Source: Pseudonocardiales bacterium
Lineage (GTDB): Bacteria; Actinomycetota; Actinomycetes; Mycobacteriales; Pseudonocardiaceae
Reading direction: 5' to 3'
Assembly: GCA_019244165.1 (NCBI GenBank)
Contig: JAFATA010000042.1
Location: 32,318 to 96,317, forward strand
DNA: 64,000 bases
In this document: positions 17,552 through 29,337 of the stretch, one piece after another
How the letters are laid out: each line of letters begins with the position of its first letter
Numbering within the stretch: the stretch's first letter is position 1
The notes under the pieces: model-generated
What the model saw: the letters and a program-made list of their open reading frames with translations, nothing else
Databases searched by the model: none
What the model was told of the DNA's origin: nothing
Position numbers and translations under genes: made by a program

Positions 17552-20206
17552 TCAGGAACGCTCACTCGCGAGACGGACAGCTAGCCATCGCGCCCTGGCA
17601 GCGTCCCGCCCCTCGAGCCATTCCGTGTGGCTATCGTGTTCATTTCTCTCAACACCAACCCACCAGTCCACGATTTCACTCCAGAAGCGATTTCCTCCTA
17701 AATCGGCAACGATCTCCGCAACGCGCGCCGCCGCGTCACGGCCTCCGTCTGCGCCAGAGCGCTTGATCTCGGTAGGTTTGATCTCAGTGAAGGCACGAGC
17801 GACCCAGCACCACACCAACCCGCCGGGATACCCACACTCATCGGTAAGAGACAGGCCACGCTCGATTTCGGCGTGGGCTTCCTCGAGATGACCCAAGCGT
17901 GTCAGCGCCACCGCCATCGCCGCGCGGAGCTTCACGATCTCCACCAGGTTACGCACGGCCTCGTTGGTTTCTCGGGCCCGCCCCGTCATGTCCAACGCAG
18001 CTGCGGGCCGGCACCAGGCCAACGTCTGGACGAGGTCGGTGAGCGCCTTCCCCTCGGCGTTGAGATTTCCGGTCTCACGCGCCAGGTCAAGAGCCTCCCG
18101 ATAGCTCCCCTCCGCCCGATCAAATAAGGCATTGACACGATACACGTGGCCCCGCAGCCGCAGTATTTCGCCCCGCAGTTCCACCGCCCCGCCCGGCAGC
18201 CGACCCAAGTCAGCCAACGCCTCCGCGAACTTGCCCTGAAGAAAATTGTAGTCAGCGAGCCAATACCCGGCGTCTGACATGAAATCCCCGCGAGTTTCCC
18301 ACAGCACCCGGTAGTCCCACCCGGCGTCGGCGTATCGTCCAGCAACGCGAAGCGCGTGCGCCCGATGCAGGAGCAAGAAGCGATGCAGCTTCGGAGGTAG
18401 ACCTGGCCGACCAAGGGCGGCGCTCATCAGAGCAATGGAGTTACCCAAACGACCAGAGCGCCGTTCTTTTGCCCCCCGGACCCCGATGAGGAGTGCGGAG
18501 ATTAGGCCGTATTCCTTGCTCGGCAGGTCGGCGAGCAAGCCCCAGCCTCCCGAGGCGAGAAGCCGCTGCACCTCATCGACCAGCCAGCCAAAGAACTGAT
18601 CAGTGAGCAGACACAGCGCAATCGCCTGCCGTACCGCGGCCGCGTGAGTGCCGCGGTCTCCCGATGCCGCCGCCGACGTTGCCATCGTCTGGAGATATTC
18701 CCCGACTCGGGCGGCAACGTCAGCGCGCTCTCTTTCCGACCATGAGTCGCGTAGATCAGTGTCGGCGTGGCGAATCGCGTCACGAAGAATCGTGTGCAGT
18801 GAGTAGCGCCATGTCCGGTCTGGATCGAGCTCAAGGAACGGCCGTTCCTTGAACCGCCGGACCGCGGAGTCAGGAACGCGCGGACAAGCAACCCTGAGCG
18901 TTTCGAGATCAAAGGACTCAAGTAATGCCGCCGCCCGCAAGAGATCACGCTCATCCCCCTCAAGGTCGCGAAGTAACTGCGCCGCCACAGCCGGCAGCGG
19001 CTGACCAAAGTTATCTTCGGTCGGCACCCCTCCCCGCGCCAGGATATCGAGGTAGATGGTGACCGCCAGGTCGAGGTACAGCGGGAGGCCCGCCGCCGCC
19101 GCCACAATCCGTTGGCGGATTCCCTGGGAGATCGCCGGCTGCTCGCCCTGGGTCAACGCCGCCGCCAGGTAGCCGTCCGCGTCTTTGGGGGAAAGGTAAC
19201 CAACAAGGTGCTGACGCGGCTCGTCGCCGAGGTAGCCCGCCGTCAAGTTGGGCCACCGCTGCGTGCCGACAAAATCGAGCTCATCGGTCCGGACGAGATC
19301 CGCCCAGTCGACCCGGTTTCTCCCGGTAACCACAAAGAGGACGTTCGGCATCAGAAAAACCGAGCGCTGGAGCCATCGCTCGAGATCCCGAGTGTTCCGC
19401 GAGGAAACTTCTTCAAAAGTGTCCCACAGCACTATTGCCCTGACCCGCGGCGGCGGAAGCCTCTCCAGCTCCCAGGCCAGCAGGTAAGGGAAATACGACA
19501 GCGTCTCGACATCAGCGTCAGCGTCGGCGTCGAGGAGATCACCGAGAAGCTCACACTTGCTCAGGACCCGGTGCCGCTCTACAGCTTTTTTGGCCTGACC
19601 GTACAACAGGTCGCCGATGACTTGAGTCACTTTAGCAGCACCCGGAAGCGCTACGCCAGCGATGTCAACGAGCGTTTCAGAGATCTGCTCAGAAAGCCCT
19701 ACAGAACGAGCCACCCGCCGCAAGACCGAGTCTTGGTTGATGAACTCACGCAACGGCTCCCCCGGATGAGCGCGCTCCCAGTAGACACCGAACGCTAGAT
19801 CGAAAGCCGGCCAGCTTCTGGCTAAGCCCCCCAGACCCGCGCGCAGCCGGAGAACGTATGACTCGATATCGAACGCCGCAGCTTCGGCGAAGTCAAAACG
19901 GATGGCCGCGCGCGTCCGGTTCGTTGCGCTCTGACCGTGACCGATAAACCGGTTTTCGAGTTCTTGAGAGAGCGTTGTCTTGCCGATCCCGCCAACACCG
20001 AAATACACCAAAACGTTCGTGCGCGGTATGCTTCTGTCGATGACCGGCGATAGCTCGGCGACCGACAGGGAACGCTGCAACGACTCTACAGAAGCGTCAA
20101 ACGCCGCGATCTCGGTCACCCGATCCGTGAAAACCTGCTGAGCCGCGAGCGTCGATTGCAGCCCGAGTGTGAAGGCTGCGCGCAGGGAGAGCTTCGACAT
20201 GGACAC
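17552..20206 (-). CDS. STAND-type NTPase with C-terminal TPR repeats
   Basis: The 884-residue protein has a short N-terminal part, then a P-loop NTPase with Walker A GVGGIGKTT at 70-78, a Walker-B-like segment VRAIVLWDTFEE near residues 255-270 and VLFVVTGRNRVDW after it. A winged-helix-like region follows (LLRAAALLESFD onwards), then a long TPR-like array (for example AHALRVAGRYADAGWDYRVL and FDRAEGSYREALDLARETGN). This is the STAND plan: a switch ATPase with a sensor array, found in signalling and in anti-phage proteins. No effector domain is recognised at the N-terminus, so an effector may act in trans. A GTG at 20206 or ATG at 20200 may start it; no strong Shine-Dalgarno is seen. The promoter region overlaps that of the divergent HTH-TPR gene. 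Confidence 0.75.
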   Translation of the reverse strand: MSMSKLSLRAAFTLGLQSTLAAQQVFTDRVTEIAAFDASVESLQRSLSVAELSPVIDRSIPRTNVLVYFGVGGIGKTTLSQELENRFIGHGQSATNRTRAAIRFDFAEAAAFDIESYVLRLRAGLGGLARSWPAFDLAFGVYWERAHPGEPLREFINQDSVLRRVARSVGLSEQISETLVDIAGVALPGAAKVTQVIGDLLYGQAKKAVERHRVLSKCELLGDLLDADADADVETLSYFPYLLAWELERLPPPRVRAIVLWDTFEEVSSRNTRDLERWLQRSVFLMPNVLFVVTGRNRVDWADLVRTDELDFVGTQRWPNLTAGYLGDEPRQHLVGYLSPKDADGYLAAALTQGEQPAISQGIRQRIVAAAAGLPLYLDLAVTIYLDILARGGVPTEDNFGQPLPAVAAQLLRDLEGDERDLLRAAALLESFDLETLRVACPRVPDSAVRRFKERPFLELDPDRTWRYSLHTILRDAIRHADTDLRDSWSERERADVAARVGEYLQTMATSAAASGDRGTHAAAVRQAIALCLLTDQFFGWLVDEVQRLLASGGWGLLADLPSKEYGLISALLIGVRGAKERRSGRLGNSIALMSAALGRPGLPPKLHRFLLLHRAHALRVAGRYADAGWDYRVLWETRGDFMSDAGYWLADYNFLQGKFAEALADLGRLPGGAVELRGEILRLRGHVYRVNALFDRAEGSYREALDLARETGNLNAEGKALTDLVQTLAWCRPAAALDMTGRARETNEAVRNLVEIVKLRAAMAVALTRLGHLEEAHAEIERGLSLTDECGYPGGLVWCWVARAFTEIKPTEIKRSGADGGRDAAARVAEIVADLGGNRFWSEIVDWWVGVERNEHDSHTEWLEGRDAARARWLAVRLASERS

Positions 20207-20255
20207 AAGGTATCGTGATCAGGTCCACTCCAGTAACCGGCGAGGAGAGGCCTCG

Positions 20256-21485
20256 ATGGGCGTTGACGAGGGGCGGTCGATCGGCGCGCGAGCTCGGATG
20301 ATCCGCCGTCGCCGCGGGCTGAGCCTGGAGGTGGTGGGCGGGCTGGCCGGCATCACCAAGCAGTATTTGTCCCAGATGGAACGCGGCTTGCGCGGGTTCA
20401 ACCGGCGCGGACTGATCGAAAATCTGGCCGAGGCACTGGGCTGCTCAGTGGCGGACCTCACCGGCCAGCCCTACCTGCCGCCGGACCGGGCGACGGCGGA
20501 CGCGTTGGCGGTCATCGCTGAGATCACCCCGCTGCTGTATGACATCAGCTTGGACCACGTGCCGGATGTCCCCACGCGCCCCGTGGACCAGCTCGCCGCC
20601 TGGGCAGCGCAAGCCAACGCGCACTGCGAGCAGGCCCGCTATGCGTTGGCCGGTCGAGACCTCGACGCGCTACTGACCGAGCTCTACGTCCACGCCGCAA
20701 CGGGAACCCCTGCGGTCCGCAGGACCGCCCTGACAGCGCTGGTGGAGGCATGCGTGGTCGCCTTCGGCATCGCCCACGCGCTGGGCAACCCCCAGTTGGC
20801 GGTGCAGGCGATGGATCGGGGACTCGCCGCTGCGGTGCGCCTCGGTGACCCCGCGCTGGCCGGGTTCGCCGGTCTAGCCCGAGCGGGTGGGTTCAGCTGC
20901 CTGGGCGCCCGCCGTACTGCCTCGGCTGTCCTTGCCGAGGTGCGAGCGATCGTTGAGCCGGAAGCCGATCCCACCGGGGAAGATGTCCGCGCGGCGGAAG
21001 CACTTGGACTGACCCACGTACTGGCCGCGCGACTCGCCATCGGTGACGGGCGCCCCGGTGATGCCGAAACTCACCTAGCCGAGGCGGCAGATCTGGCGCA
21101 CGCCACCGGGGAGCGCAATACCCTGCAATGGCACTTCGGCCCGGCCAACGTGGCCGCGTGGTCGCTGACGATCGCCGTGGAACAAGGCAATGGCCCCAGC
21201 CACGCCGAGCGACTCGAGGTCCACCCCATCACGCCGATGTCCGCGGGACGGGGTGGCCGGTTGCACCTGGACCTCGCCCGCGGCTACGCCCAGTCCGAAG
21301 GCGCCCGGGACGCCGAAGCGATCCGGCACCTGGACACCGCCGACCGGATCGCGCCCACCAGGATTCGCAACGACCCGCTCGCCCGGGATTTGCTCCTCAC
21401 CCTAGAGCGGCGGGCCCGGCGGCGGGCGTGGGAACTGGACAGCCTGCGCAACCGCTTCGGTGTTTCCCGGAGTGCGAAAACCTAA
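20256..21485 (+). CDS. HTH-TPR transcriptional regulator, XRE family
   Basis: The 409-residue protein begins at ATG 20256, with GAGGAGAGG just upstream; a longer open frame back to 20169 overlaps the divergent STAND gene and is not favoured. Residues 8-70 form a classic XRE helix-turn-helix (SIGARARMIRRRRGLSLEVV, then GITKQYLSQMERGLRGFNRR). The remaining 330 residues are Ala-rich helix pairs of TPR type. It is transcribed away from the STAND ATPase gene from a short shared region, so it may control that gene. It ends 4 bp from the convergent nucleotide-hydrolase-like/TPR gene. Confidence 0.8.
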   Translation: MGVDEGRSIGARARMIRRRRGLSLEVVGGLAGITKQYLSQMERGLRGFNRRGLIENLAEALGCSVADLTGQPYLPPDRATADALAVIAEITPLLYDISLDHVPDVPTRPVDQLAAWAAQANAHCEQARYALAGRDLDALLTELYVHAATGTPAVRRTALTALVEACVVAFGIAHALGNPQLAVQAMDRGLAAAVRLGDPALAGFAGLARAGGFSCLGARRTASAVLAEVRAIVEPEADPTGEDVRAAEALGLTHVLAARLAIGDGRPGDAETHLAEAADLAHATGERNTLQWHFGPANVAAWSLTIAVEQGNGPSHAERLEVHPITPMSAGRGGRLHLDLARGYAQSEGARDAEAIRHLDTADRIAPTRIRNDPLARDLLLTLERRARRRAWELDSLRNRFGVSRSAKT

Positions 21486-21489
21486 AATG

Positions 21490-22836
21490 CTACTGGCTCT
21501 CCAGAGCAGCAATTACCGCCTTGATCGCGTCCTCCTGCCCAGGTGTGAGACCACCAGTTTGGAGCAGATCGCGTAGCGGCGGAATGGCCGAGTCGGAGTA
21601 CGATTTCTTTGCCGCGTCCGGCGTAGACTGCCACAGGCGACGCACTTCAGCTACCGCCTCGTCCTTGTCGGCGAGAACCGCTAAAGTTCCGGACAGATTG
21701 AGACGCCTCCAGCCGTCACCGGGCGTCTCGAGAACCTCCCAACGGCACAAGTGCTCGAGCTTCCTGAAGCGCTCGATGGCGGCGTGATCGTCTCGCTTCT
21801 CATGTAGCGTCAGCGTCAAGTCCAAGAGAGCAGCGTTGAACTGCGCATAGCCGTCGTTCGGTTTATGAGCTACAGCCTTCTCGTAGGCTTCGAGGCTTTT
21901 CTGCAGTTCACCCCAATCAGCGATCCACCCGCCTCGTCGTGATTTGCGCCGTCGAACACCACCGAGGTTAGACCATGTTTCATAGTGCCCCGAGTCAAGA
22001 TTAAGCGACTCCTCCAGTGCCGCCGCCGCCTCGTCCAGTTTCCCGTCTTTACTGTATGCTACCCCCAGCTCCTGCCACGCCTGCGAGGACAAAGGATCAA
22101 GCCGGGTAGCCTTCTCGAGCACTTCGGCGGCTTCTGCGTATCGACCCGATTTCGTCAGATGAGCGCCGAGCTGAAAGTGGGCTATAAAACTGACCGGATT
22201 CCTGTCTACGGCGCTTCTCAGCACGTTGACCGCTTCTTCCAGGTCAAGCTTGACCGCCATGTCAACCAGGTCTTCGGCCTGCTCCGCCTTAAGGCGTTCA
22301 ATCTGAGCTTTCAGGTCTTCGAGCTCGTCGCGGGAAATCTCTACCAAGGGAAGGCCATCGCGCACCGGACTATCACAAAGAGTGTGGTCCTCAAATCCAT
22401 CAACAGCAGCCTTGGTAACGCTTTCGATCGCCCCACGAAGGACAGCCGGACCCTTGTCATAAAGAATCACCCGCGCGGATGACGTATTGAATTTTATATC
22501 ACCCGCCCTTTGGCATATTAGAATAGTTACCCCATCTCGCAGTGCCCACCTGACGCCCAACTCTAAGTAAACATTAGCGTTCGCGCCAGTGAGATCTGCG
22601 ATGTATATGTCCGCGCCAATCGCTTCCAAGAACATCGACCTGTGAAAGTTCCCAGTCGACGTCTCCTCGTCTTCGATGACGAGTTCGAAGGACGAGCCAA
22701 GCCGCTTACCAATCTCTTGCGATATTGGTCCCAGGAACTCCCGACGAATTTCGTCGACGTCACTCCACGGAGCGTGCTCACCCATGGTGCTGAAAGGCAT
22801 GGCAACGAAGATTCGAACTGATCTGTCACCAACCAT
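21490..22836 (-). CDS. Nucleoside-deoxyribosyltransferase/TIR-like domain fused to TPR repeats
   Basis: Residues 1-130 of this 448-residue protein form a Rossmann-like domain: RIFVAMPF at 8-15, then ADIYIADLTGANANVYLELG at 75-94 with a conserved Glu92. This pattern is shared by nucleoside 2-deoxyribosyltransferase-like and some TIR-like domains, which cut N-glycosidic bonds of nucleotides such as NAD in several defence systems. A Glu/Leu-rich probable coiled coil (DELEDLKAQIERLKAEQAED) follows, then TPR units (HFQLGAHLTKSGRYAEAAEV, QAWQELGVAYSKDGKLDEAA). GGAG lies 5 bases before the ATG. The gene is visibly less GC-rich than the core genes. It sits 33 bp upstream of trpB2 in the same direction. 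The enzymatic activity is inferred from the motif only. Confidence 0.65.
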   Translation of the reverse strand: MVGDRSVRIFVAMPFSTMGEHAPWSDVDEIRREFLGPISQEIGKRLGSSFELVIEDEETSTGNFHRSMFLEAIGADIYIADLTGANANVYLELGVRWALRDGVTILICQRAGDIKFNTSSARVILYDKGPAVLRGAIESVTKAAVDGFEDHTLCDSPVRDGLPLVEISRDELEDLKAQIERLKAEQAEDLVDMAVKLDLEEAVNVLRSAVDRNPVSFIAHFQLGAHLTKSGRYAEAAEVLEKATRLDPLSSQAWQELGVAYSKDGKLDEAAAALEESLNLDSGHYETWSNLGGVRRRKSRRGGWIADWGELQKSLEAYEKAVAHKPNDGYAQFNAALLDLTLTLHEKRDDHAAIERFRKLEHLCRWEVLETPGDGWRRLNLSGTLAVLADKDEAVAEVRRLWQSTPDAAKKSYSDSAIPPLRDLLQTGGLTPGQEDAIKAVIAALESQ

Positions 22837-22869
22837 ATCCGCTCCAGGCTAGACCCAGGTACCAGCGGC

Positions 22870-24129
22870 TCAACCTTGTTCGTCAGGCAGTCTGCCATGC
22901 AGGTAGTCGTCATAGGCGGACAGGTCAAGGAAGCCGTGGCCGCAGTAGTTGAACAGGATGACCTTTTCCTCGCCGGTCTCCTTGGCGGCAAGCGCCTCGT
23001 CGATGACGGCACGAACGGCATGAGCGGCCTCGGGGGCCGCCACCTTGCCCTCAACTCGGGCGAACTGCACGGCGGCCTCAAAGACTTTGCCCTGCGGGTA
23101 GGCCACTGCCTCGATCCGCCCATCCCGAACGAGCGCCGAGATCAGCGGGCTGTCGCCGTGGTAGCGCAGCCCCCCGGCGTGGATGCTCGGGGGCACGAAG
23201 TCGTGACCCAGCGTGTACATCGGCAGCAGCGGGGTGAACCCCGCGGAGTCCCCGAAGTCGTAGTCGAAGCGGCCTTGGGTCAGGGTGGGGCAGGACAGCG
23301 GCTCGACGGCGAGCAGCCGCACCCCGGTCTCGGGCACAAACGGGAAAGCGATACCGCCCAGGTTGGACCCGCCACCGCAGGGCGCGATCACCACGTCGGG
23401 CAGCCGTTCTCCGGCCAGCGTGAGTTGCTCCCGAGCCTCAAGCCCGATCACCGTCTGGTGCAGCAGCACGTGGTTGAGCACGGAACCGAGCGAGTAGTGG
23501 GTGTCCCGGCGGCCGATGGCCTCCCGCACCGCGTCGGAGATCGCAGTACCCAGTGAGCCGGGGTGGTCGGGCTGGTCCACCGGGGAAGGCAGCACCGAGC
23601 CACCCCAGGTCTCCATGATCACCCTCCGGTAGGGCTTCTGCTCGAAGCTGGCGCGGACCATGTACACCTGGCACTCCAGGCCAAACTGGGCACACGCGAA
23701 CGCGAGAGCGGTTCCCCACTGGCCAGCACCGGTCTCGGTGGTCAGCCTGCGCAGGCCCTCCCGGGCGTTGTAGAACGCCTGCGCTACGGCGGTGTTCGGC
23801 TTGTGGCTGCCCGCCGGAGAGCCCGACTCGTCTTTGAAGTAGATCCTGGCCGGGGTGCCCAGCGCCCGCTCCAGGCGGATCGCCCGCACCAGTGGGGTGG
23901 GCCGCCACAGCCGCAGAATGTCGAGTACCTCACCGGGTACGTCGATCCAGGGGGCAGCCGTCAGCTCCTGCTCGATGAGCGCGGTCGGAAACAGCGGCGC
24001 CAAGTCACCTGGACCTACCGGCTCCCGGGTCGCGGGGTGCAGCGGCGGGGCCAGCGGAGCCGGCAGGCACGGAGCGACATTGAACCAGGCCGACGGGATT
24101 TTTCCGGGCGGCAGCGTCCAGCGGGTCAT
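22870..24129 (-). CDS. Tryptophan synthase beta chain-like protein, TrpB2 type
   Basis: The 419-residue, PLP-dependent protein matches the TrpB2 class, which differs from canonical TrpB and often works without TrpA. The PLP lysine is about Lys110 in AGSHKPNTA, and the phosphate-binding loop is CGGGSNLGG. The ATG at 24129 is chosen over GTG 24135 because GGAGG stands 8 bases before the ATG. Possible roles are indole rescue or condensation of serine with another nucleophile; the context does not decide. Confidence 0.88.
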   Translation of the reverse strand: MTRWTLPPGKIPSAWFNVAPCLPAPLAPPLHPATREPVGPGDLAPLFPTALIEQELTAAPWIDVPGEVLDILRLWRPTPLVRAIRLERALGTPARIYFKDESGSPAGSHKPNTAVAQAFYNAREGLRRLTTETGAGQWGTALAFACAQFGLECQVYMVRASFEQKPYRRVIMETWGGSVLPSPVDQPDHPGSLGTAISDAVREAIGRRDTHYSLGSVLNHVLLHQTVIGLEAREQLTLAGERLPDVVIAPCGGGSNLGGIAFPFVPETGVRLLAVEPLSCPTLTQGRFDYDFGDSAGFTPLLPMYTLGHDFVPPSIHAGGLRYHGDSPLISALVRDGRIEAVAYPQGKVFEAAVQFARVEGKVAAPEAAHAVRAVIDEALAAKETGEEKVILFNYCGHGFLDLSAYDDYLHGRLPDEQG

Positions 24130-24178
24130 CCTCACGCCCTCCTTGTCACATATCGTAACCTAACAGACATCTATCTTC

Positions 24179-24190
24179 ACTCTTAAGAGT
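24179..24190. promoter_or_regulatory. Perfect 12-bp palindrome in the divergent trpB2 / small membrane protein region
   Basis: ACTCTTAAGAGT reads the same on both strands and sits about 50 bp upstream of trpB2 and 110 bp upstream of the small membrane gene. A possible -10 (TACAAT, 24211-24216) for the rightward gene follows it. It is a plausible operator, but no second copy was found in the window. Confidence 0.35.
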
Positions 24191-24299
24191 AAATATCACC
24201 TCGATCGGGCTACAATAGCTACGGAAGGTACGAGTAATCTCGCCAGGTGACGGCCGCCGCAGGCTGTCGCCAGGCGAGCCCGTACGAGAGGCACACCAC

Positions 24300-24491
24300 A
24301 TGGAAGCGATAATCCAGACACTGACGCTAGCGACCATCCTGCTTATCATCGGATCGGTCTGTCTCGTTATCGGGATTGCTGGCCTCATGTGGGTCGCCAG
24401 ACGCGACCAGCGACGGGTAGAAAAAAGCAGTGACCTCGCAGAGCGCGTCGGGCACCACGAGGCCACGCCGGAAAAATCACTCAATTCCTGA
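24300..24491 (+). CDS. Small single-pass membrane protein of unknown function
   Basis: This 63-residue protein has one hydrophobic stretch of about 28 residues (LTLATILLIIGSVCLVIGIA and following) near its N-terminus and a charged tail (RRDQRRVEKSSDLAERVG). GAGAGG lies about 9 bases before the ATG, and a possible -10 box TACAAT is at 24211. It ends 3 bp from the convergent rbpA gene. No family was recognised. Confidence 0.55.
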   Translation: MEAIIQTLTLATILLIIGSVCLVIGIAGLMWVARRDQRRVEKSSDLAERVGHHEATPEKSLNS

Positions 24492-24494
24492 ACA

Positions 24495-24836
24495 TCAGGG
24501 CTCGCGGGACTCCTTGAGCCTGGCCAGGGCCTCCTGGAGGATAGCCTCGCCGTCGGCGTCGGAACGGCGCTCCTTCACGTAGGCGAGGTGCGTTTTGTAG
24601 GGCTCGTTGCGTGGCGCGTTGGGTGGACGCTGCTCGTTGCGCCCGGCCGGAAAACCACACCGTGGGCAGTCCCATACGTCGGGTTCCTCGGCTTCGACCG
24701 CAAACGAGGGCCGTGACTCGTGTCCGTTCGCGCACCAGTACGACACCCGACGGCGAGGTGCGGTTTCGCCCCGCTCGGACTCGCCCATGGGACCCGCTCC
24801 GACCCGCGTGCCGCGGATCGCGTTGCCACTAGACAT
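24495..24836 (-). CDS. rbpA: RNA polymerase-binding protein RbpA
   Basis: RbpA binds RNA polymerase and the principal sigma factor and helps open promoters in actinobacteria. The 113-residue protein carries the zinc-finger-like pair YWCANGH and WDCPRCGFPAG, then the conserved KTHLAYVKERRS region that contacts sigma and promoter DNA. It lies 49 bp after secG, on the same strand, and probably also has its own promoter. Confidence 0.93.
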   Translation of the reverse strand: MSSGNAIRGTRVGAGPMGESERGETAPRRRVSYWCANGHESRPSFAVEAEEPDVWDCPRCGFPAGRNEQRPPNAPRNEPYKTHLAYVKERRSDADGEAILQEALARLKESREP

Positions 24837-24861
24837 TAATCGCCCTCACCTCGCGGAACGG

Positions 24862-24880
24862 CCCGGGGGCACCACCCGGG
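24862..24880 (-). other. Weak hairpin between secG and rbpA
   Basis: CCCGGG at 24862-24867 can pair with CCCGGG at 24875-24880 across a 7-base loop. No T-tract follows, so it is at best an attenuator-like or processing hairpin. Confidence 0.25.
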
Positions 24881-24885
24881 GCTGC

Positions 24886-25119
24886 TCAGCCGATCTTGAT
24901 CAGAAGTCCGACCCCGACGATGGAGATCACCCACATCGAGCTGACGAACAGCGTCAGCCGGTCCAGGTTCTTCTCCACGACACTGGAGCCGGATAGGCTT
25001 GATTGAACGCCACCGCCGAATAAACTAGACAGCCCTCCGCCGCGGCTTCGATGCAGCAAGATCAGCAGAATCAGCGCGATGCTGGTGATCAGAAGCAGAA
25101 TCTGCAGGAAGAGCTTCAT
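24886..25119 (-). CDS. secG: Preprotein translocase subunit SecG
   Basis: The 77-residue protein has two hydrophobic helices flanking the conserved glycine-rich loop (RGGGLSSLFGGG), the standard form of SecG in the SecYEG channel. The start ATG at 25119 (MKLFLQ) follows GAGGA; the frame is open upstream but that part lacks hydrophobic character. It lies 82 bp after tpiA. Confidence 0.93.
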   Translation of the reverse strand: MKLFLQILLLITSIALILLILLHRSRGGGLSSLFGGGVQSSLSGSSVVEKNLDRLTLFVSSMWVISIVGVGLLIKIG

Positions 25120-25201
25120 CACATCCTCGTCGGACGACGACTGCTTCGCAAGATTACTCCGTCCCGAAGCCGGCGGCGGGCCAGCCTCGATGGCCTCCCC
25201 G

Positions 25202-25987
25202 TCACGGTAGGGGGCCACCCGCGGCCAGCGCACAGAGCTTCGCGAACTCCTCGGCGTCTAGGCTAGCACCGCCCACCAGGGCACCGTCGATGTCCGGCTC
25301 GGCGACCAAGTCAGCGACGTTACTCGATTTGACAGACCCGCCGTAGAGCACCCGGACATCATTGGCGATCGAGGCACCGTACTTGCTCGCCAACGCCTCC
25401 CGCAGCGCGCCACAGACCTCCTGCGCATCGTTCGGTGTAGCGACCCGCCCGGTCCCGATCGCCCAGATCGGTTCGTAGGCCACCACCACGGTACGGACCT
25501 GCTCGGCGCTCAGCCCCTTGAGCGCGGCACGCAGTTGCTCCGTGCTGTGCGCCAGGTGCCTGCCGGCCTCGCGGATCTCCAAACCCTCACCCACGCACAG
25601 GATCGGAACCAGCCCGTGGCGAAACGCGGCCCGCACCTTACTGCCCACGACCCCATCATTCTCGCCGTGGTGCTCGCGCCGCTCGGAATGCCCGACAATG
25701 ACGTAGGAGCAGTCCAACTTGGCCAGCATCAGCCCGGACACGTCACCGGTGTAGGCCCCGGAGTCGTGGGGGGATAAATCCTGCGCACCATAGCGCATGG
25801 GCAGCTTATCCCCCTCCACGAGAGTCTGCACACTGCGCAACGCGGTGAAGGGCACCAGCACCGCCACCTCGACCTTGGCAAAATACTTTTCGGGCAGCGC
25901 GAAGGCAAGCTTTTGAACCAGAGCGATGGCCTCGAGGTGGTGGAGGTTCATCTTCCAGTTGCCGGCGATCAACAGTTGGCGGGCCAC
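25202..25987 (-). CDS. tpiA: Triosephosphate isomerase (glycolytic copy)
   Basis: The 261-residue enzyme interconverts dihydroxyacetone phosphate and glyceraldehyde 3-phosphate. The three catalytic signatures are present: NWKMN near the N-terminus, GHSERR in the middle and [11 protein letters not shown] near the C-terminal third. The GTG start is 3 bp after the pgk stop, so it belongs to the gap-pgk-tpiA operon. A divergent second copy lies at 61385-62128. Confidence 0.96.
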   Translation of the reverse strand: MARQLLIAGNWKMNLHHLEAIALVQKLAFALPEKYFAKVEVAVLVPFTALRSVQTLVEGDKLPMRYGAQDLSPHDSGAYTGDVSGLMLAKLDCSYVIVGHSERREHHGENDGVVGSKVRAAFRHGLVPILCVGEGLEIREAGRHLAHSTEQLRAALKGLSAEQVRTVVVAYEPIWAIGTGRVATPNDAQEVCGALREALASKYGASIANDVRVLYGGSVKSSNVADLVAEPDIDGALVGGASLDAEEFAKLCALAAGGPLP

Positions 25988-25990
25988 CGG

Positions 25991-28230
<2,240 letters not shown>

Positions 28231-28292
28231 CTAGCGGCCGATACTCACCGTGCCGTCCCCTGGTAGGGGGTGTCGCAGGGGTGTTCGCGACG

Positions 28293-29273
28293 TTACGCAT
28301 CCAGCATGTCGGGGGTGACCGCGGACTCGGTGTCCGGCACGCCGAGTTCCTCGGCCTTGCGGTCGGCCATGGCCAGCAGCCGACGGATCCGGCCCGCGAC
28401 CGCGTCCTTGGTCAGCGGCGGGTCAGCGAGCTGGCCCAGCTCCTCCAGCGACGCCTGCCGATGTTCCAGGCGCAGCCGGCCCGCGGTGAGCAGATGTCCT
28501 GGGATGTCCCCGCCGAGCACCTCCAGGGCCCGGCTGACTCGCGCCGCCGAGGCCACCGCCGCGCGCGCGGATCGGCGCAGGTTGGCGTCGTCGAAATTGG
28601 CCAGCCGATTGGCAGTGGCGCGCACCTCGCGGCGGACTCGGCGTTCTTCCCAGGCCAGCACGGAGTCGTGCGCGCCGAGCCGGGTGAGCAACGCCCCGAT
28701 GGCGTCCCCATCCCTGATCACCACCCGATCGGCGCCTCGGACCTCGCGGGCCTTGGCCACGATACCCAACCGGCGAGCCGCTCCGACCAGGGCCAGCGCC
28801 GCCTCCGGGCCGGGACAGGTCACCTCCAGCGCGGCCGAGCGGCCCGGCTCGGTGAGCGACCCGTGCGCGAGGAACGCCCCACGCCAGGAGGCCTCAGCAT
28901 CGCAGAGACCACCCGAGACGACCTGAGGGGGCAACCCGCGCACCGGGCGGCCGCGCAGGTCCAGTAACCCGGTCTGGCGGGCCAGCCCCTCCCCGTCACG
29001 CACCACCCGCACCACATAGCAGGTACCTTTGCGCAGGCCACCAGCCGTGATCAAGTGCACATCGGAGTTGTGCCCGTAGAGTTCGTGCACCTCCCGGCGC
29101 AGCCGGCGGGCGGTGGCGCCGGTGTCCAGCTCGGCCTCCACCACGACGCGCCCCGCGATGATGTGCAGTCCCCCGGCAAAGCGCAGCAACGAGGACACCT
29201 CGGCCCGGCGGCAGCACGTCTTGGTCACCCGCAGCCGACTCAGCTCGTCCTTGACGGCGGAGGTCATGGCCAC
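28293..29273 (-). CDS. whiA: Sporulation/cell-division regulator WhiA
   Basis: The 326-residue protein has the degenerate LAGLIDADG homing-endonuclease fold in its N-terminal two thirds and a C-terminal helix-turn-helix ([20 protein letters not shown]). In Streptomyces WhiA works with WhiB to switch on genes of cell division; homologues exist in most Gram-positives. AGGGGAGGAG sits before the GTG start at 29273. It is the fourth gene of the uvrC-rapZ-yvcK-whiA run, an order conserved widely in Gram-positives. Confidence 0.94.
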   Translation of the reverse strand: MAMTSAVKDELSRLRVTKTCCRRAEVSSLLRFAGGLHIIAGRVVVEAELDTGATARRLRREVHELYGHNSDVHLITAGGLRKGTCYVVRVVRDGEGLARQTGLLDLRGRPVRGLPPQVVSGGLCDAEASWRGAFLAHGSLTEPGRSAALEVTCPGPEAALALVGAARRLGIVAKAREVRGADRVVIRDGDAIGALLTRLGAHDSVLAWEERRVRREVRATANRLANFDDANLRRSARAAVASAARVSRALEVLGGDIPGHLLTAGRLRLEHRQASLEELGQLADPPLTKDAVAGRIRRLLAMADRKAEELGVPDTESAVTPDMLDA

Positions 29274-29337
29274 GGCGCTTCTCCTCCCCTTTCAGGTTGA
29301 CCATTGATCTCGGTCGCACCATCTGATCTCGATCGCA

